From contig DJVD01000271.1 in NCBI GenBank assembly GCA_002440805.1, forward strand, positions 1 to 7,637: 7,637 nt of DNA, given 5' to 3'. The stretch is from Chloroflexi bacterium UBA6265 (lineage in GTDB: Bacteria > Chloroflexota > Chloroflexia > Thermomicrobiales > UBA6265). Made by a program: the position numbers and the translations under genes. A model generated the notes under the pieces. That model worked only from the letters and a program-made list of their open reading frames with translations, was not told the DNA's origin and ran no database searches. Shown piece by piece: positions 6,022 to 7,637 of this stretch; within the stretch, counting starts at the first letter, position 1; each line of letters starts with the position of its first letter.

Positions 6022-6938
6022 CGGCGCAGCTGAGGCAACACCTTGCTGGCAATGAGCTCGAGCCCGCCGATATCGTCGAAATCGAGCCATTGTAGCTGCA
6101 CGCTCTCGATCCCGGCTTCGGCTTTGGCGGCGAGAATCTCCACGACTTCATTGGGGGTGCCGATCACGGCACCCCGGCCCAGCAACTCACCGAAACGATC
6201 CTTATCCGGGTCAGCATCCAGTGTGGCCTGGTCGGCGGCAATGATGGTGCCGCACATCAGTGATCGGCGGACAGTGGCTCCATCGCGCCCCTGTGCCCGC
6301 AGCAATTCATCCAGCAGGTGGTTGCGGCGTTGCCATTCCTCATTGCCCATCATCAGCCCGTTCCACTCGTCGGCAAACCGGGCCACAAGGGGGAGGGTGC
6401 GCTTTTCGCCGTTGCCACCGATGATGATTGCGGGGGAGTTTGCAGCAGACCACTGTGGAACCAGCTGCGCGTCCTTCAACTGGTAGCGCTCGCCGTGGTA
6501 AGAGACAGGATGTTCCGACCGCACCAGGCGAGTGACCACCTCCAGTCCCTCTTCGAGCCGGGCGAAGCGCTCGTCCATGCTGCCAAGTTCGAACCCAAAT
6601 GAATCATGCTCAATCGCTTGCCACCCGGTGCCGAGTCCCAGGCGAAGCCGACCCTGTGACAGATCATTCACTGCCGCGGCTTGCCAGGCCAGGATACGCG
6701 GATCGCGGAACGAGACCGGCGACACCAACGTGCCGAGTTCGATGCGCTCCGTATGATCGGCTGCCCACGCCAGCGAAACATAGGCTTCCAGCGCATCGCG
6801 ATGGCTGTCGGTACCATCCATGAAATGATCGCTGCGATAGAGGCCATCGAAGCCCAACTCTTCGGCGGCTCGAACCAGGCGCTGCCAGCGTGGCCAATTC
6901 AACCCGAACGCGCCTTCAATCATGAGAGAAATCAGCAT
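6018..6938 (-). CDS. LLM-class F420-dependent oxidoreductase (Rv1855c-like)
   Basis: This is a 306-residue luciferase-like TIM-barrel protein of the size usual for F420-dependent members, which pass hydride between coenzyme F420 and an organic substrate in the cytoplasm. The opening LMIEGAFGLNWPRW, then AAEELGFDGLYRSDHF (24-39), LGTLVSPVSFRDP (68-80), GRLRLGLGTGWQAIEHDSFGF (96-116) and IIIGGNGEKR...ADEWN (171-193), is the pattern I recall for the group that includes mycobacterial Rv1855c. The start is the ATG at 6936-6938 with GAAGG at 6947-6951 and an 8-base spacer. The frame stays open for 143 more codons, but that part is antisense to the fumarase and not protein-like. The substrate is unknown. 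FMN use cannot be fully excluded from sequence. Divergent from fumarase; the stop overlaps that of the convergent Tat-exported protein. Confidence 0.92.
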   Translation of the reverse strand: MLISLMIEGAFGLNWPRWQRLVRAAEELGFDGLYRSDHFMDGTDSHRDALEAYVSLAWAADHTERIELGTLVSPVSFRDPRILAWQAAAVNDLSQGRLRLGLGTGWQAIEHDSFGFELGSMDERFARLEEGLEVVTRLVRSEHPVSYHGERYQLKDAQLVPQWSAANSPAIIIGGNGEKRTLPLVARFADEWNGLMMGNEEWQRRNHLLDELLRAQGRDGATVRRSLMCGTIIAADQATLDADPDKDRFGELLGRGAVIGTPNEVVEILAAKAEAGIESVQLQWLDFDDIGGLELIASKVLPQLRR

Positions 6939-6951
6939 ACTTTGAGCCTTC
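6936..6951 (-). promoter_or_regulatory. Ribosome-binding site deciding the oxidoreductase start
   Basis: GAAGG at 6947-6951 (minus strand), 8 bases before the ATG at 6936-6938. This fixes the start at the family-typical MLISLMIEG and rules out the long antisense extension upstream. Confidence 0.6.
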
Positions 6952-7004
6952 TGTGTAGGGAGGAATTGGACACCAGACTTGCATGGTACACCAACCCGCG
7001 CGTC

Positions 7005-7017
7005 CCCGGTAACCGGG
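7005..7017. repeat. Perfect inverted repeat CCCGGT-A-ACCGGG
   Basis: A 6-bp perfect inverted repeat around one central base lies in the divergent oxidoreductase-fumarase gap. Its right half, GTAACCGGG (7009-7017), recurs as a direct repeat at 7078-7086, 69 bases away. The near-complete symmetry suits a dimeric regulator's binding site better than an RNA hairpin, since a one-base loop cannot form unless inner pairs open. No known regulator consensus is recognised. Confidence 0.5.
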
Positions 7018-7053
7018 AAAACAGGTACCATAGAAAGCAAAGTAACAAGCCTG

Positions 7054-7085
7054 CCGGTTGGGCGGAAAATCCGCTCAGTAACCGG
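7054..7085 (+). promoter_or_regulatory. Hairpin in the fumarase leader, just before its ribosome-binding site
   Basis: An outer stem CCGGTT (7054-7059) / AACCGG (7080-7085) encloses an inner stem GCGGA (7062-7066) / TCCGC (7070-7074) with an AAA loop. G7060-C7076 and a G-U pair extend the inner stem, and a 3-base bulge (7077-7079) separates the two. It ends 6 bases before the GAGGAG ribosome-binding site. CCGGTT can instead pair with AACCGG at 7011-7016, so two folds exclude each other if transcription begins upstream of 7005. There is no T-run, so it is not an intrinsic terminator. Confidence 0.45.
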
Positions 7086-7091
7086 GGAAGC

Positions 7092-7107
7092 GAGGAGAAA
7101 GAACGTG
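7092..7107 (+). promoter_or_regulatory. Ribosome-binding site deciding the GTG start of fumarase
   Basis: GAGGAG at 7092-7097 lies 7 bases before the GTG at 7105, an optimal arrangement. It favours GTG 7105 over the in-frame ATG at 7147, which would remove the start of the conserved N-terminal motif. Confidence 0.75.
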
Positions 7108-7637
7108 GTTGAGAGATCTGGTGCCCTGCGCACCGTCAAGGATTCCATGGGGGAAATGCAGGTTCCCGAAAACGCCATGTACGGCGCTACCACTGCCCGG
7201 GCGGTCGAGAATTTTCCGATTAGCAATATCCGGTATGGTCGAGCATTTCTCAACGCCCTTGGCCTGGTGAAGGGCGCTGCTGCCCAGGTGAACAAGGACC
7301 TCGGCCTGCTCGATCCCGCCATGGCCGATCTCATCTCGGCGGCCGCTGCCGATGTTGCTGCCGGCAAGTTCGATGCTGAATTCCCGATTGATATCTTTCA
7401 GACCGGTTCCGGCACCTCCACCAATATGAATGCCAACGAAGTGATCAGCAGCCGCGCTGCCCAACTACAGCCGGATGCCACCCCGGTACACCCGAACGAT
7501 CACGTCAACATGGGCCAAAGCTCCAACGATGTGATTCCGACGGCGATCAGCGTTGCGGCTTATGTCGAAATCGGCGAGCAGCTCATCCCGGCGATGAAGC
7601 ATCTTGAAGAAGCGATTCTCAAGCGCTCCGCCGAGTT
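7105..7637 (+). CDS. fumC: Class II fumarate hydratase, N-terminal part (3' partial)
   Basis: This enzyme reversibly hydrates fumarate to L-malate in the TCA cycle as a cytoplasmic homotetramer. About 177 residues are in the window; the family runs to about 460. The start codon is GTG. KDSMGEMQVPENAMYGATTARAVENF (about 12-37) is the standard N-terminal motif, with Thr where most members have the Gln of YGAQT. FQTGSGTSTNMN (98-109) is the substrate-binding loop and HPNDHVNMGQSSND (129-142) the second conserved region. QTGSGT and QSSND favour fumarase over aspartase, which usually has GGAGT and QSTND. The decisive C-terminal signature GSSxMPxKxN lies beyond the window, so aspartase is not formally excluded. 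Divergent from the F420 oxidoreductase, with a structured leader. Confidence 0.93.
   Translation, partial: MVERSGALRTVKDSMGEMQVPENAMYGATTARAVENFPISNIRYGRAFLNALGLVKGAAAQVNKDLGLLDPAMADLISAAAADVAAGKFDAEFPIDIFQTGSGTSTNMNANEVISSRAAQLQPDATPVHPNDHVNMGQSSNDVIPTAISVAAYVEIGEQLIPAMKHLEEAILKRSAE

Noticed and set aside
6939..7367. A 143-codon N-terminal extension of the oxidoreductase frame on the minus strand
   Set aside because: It runs antisense through the fumarase start and the gap. Its composition is low-complexity Ala/Ser/Arg, and the family-typical start with a ribosome-binding site is at 6938.

Overview
The window comes from a fairly GC-rich bacterium (about 60% GC by eye). It holds eight protein-coding genes, six complete and two cut by the window edges, packed with almost no free space. 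The lineage is inferred, not shown. An F420-type luciferase-like oxidoreductase, an LppX/LprAFG-like exported protein with a Tat signal, and a mature N-terminus reading QESTPAS together suggest Chloroflexota (Thermomicrobia-like), with Actinomycetota as the alternative. There is no rRNA, tRNA, CRISPR array, insertion sequence or phage gene.

Layout. (1) 1-2470, plus strand: two adjacent ABC exporter half-transporters, the first cut at its 5' end. Their nucleotide-binding motifs are complementary in the way known for heterodimeric exporters with one consensus and one degenerate ATP site. (2) 2467-5113 (or 5155), minus strand: a probable three-gene operon read as GNAT acetyltransferase, then an unrecognised 102-residue single-span membrane protein, then a major facilitator transporter. 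(3) 5248-6021, plus strand: a Tat-exported protein resembling the mycobacterial LprG/LppX carriers, divergent from the GNAT operon. (4) 6018-6938, minus strand: an F420-dependent LLM-class oxidoreductase. (5) 7105 to the end, plus strand: the N-terminal part of a class II fumarase, divergent from the oxidoreductase across a 166-base gap that holds competing inverted repeats.

How the genes relate. The ABC pair is very probably one transporter. The acetyltransferase and MFS transporter could form a modification-plus-efflux unit, but no substrate can be read from the sequence. The LprG-like protein beside an MFS exporter recalls the mycobacterial LprG-P55 pair, although here they are on opposite strands and two genes apart. 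Oxidoreductase and fumarase share only the gap between them.

The most distinctive sequence-level observation is that both convergent gene pairs overlap by exactly four bases at CTAG, which gives each gene its TAG stop. CTAG occurs only three times in the window by eye. I see no clear new biological system. The best leads are the structured fumarase leader, the CTAG junctions, the unknown small membrane protein and the LprG-like gene.
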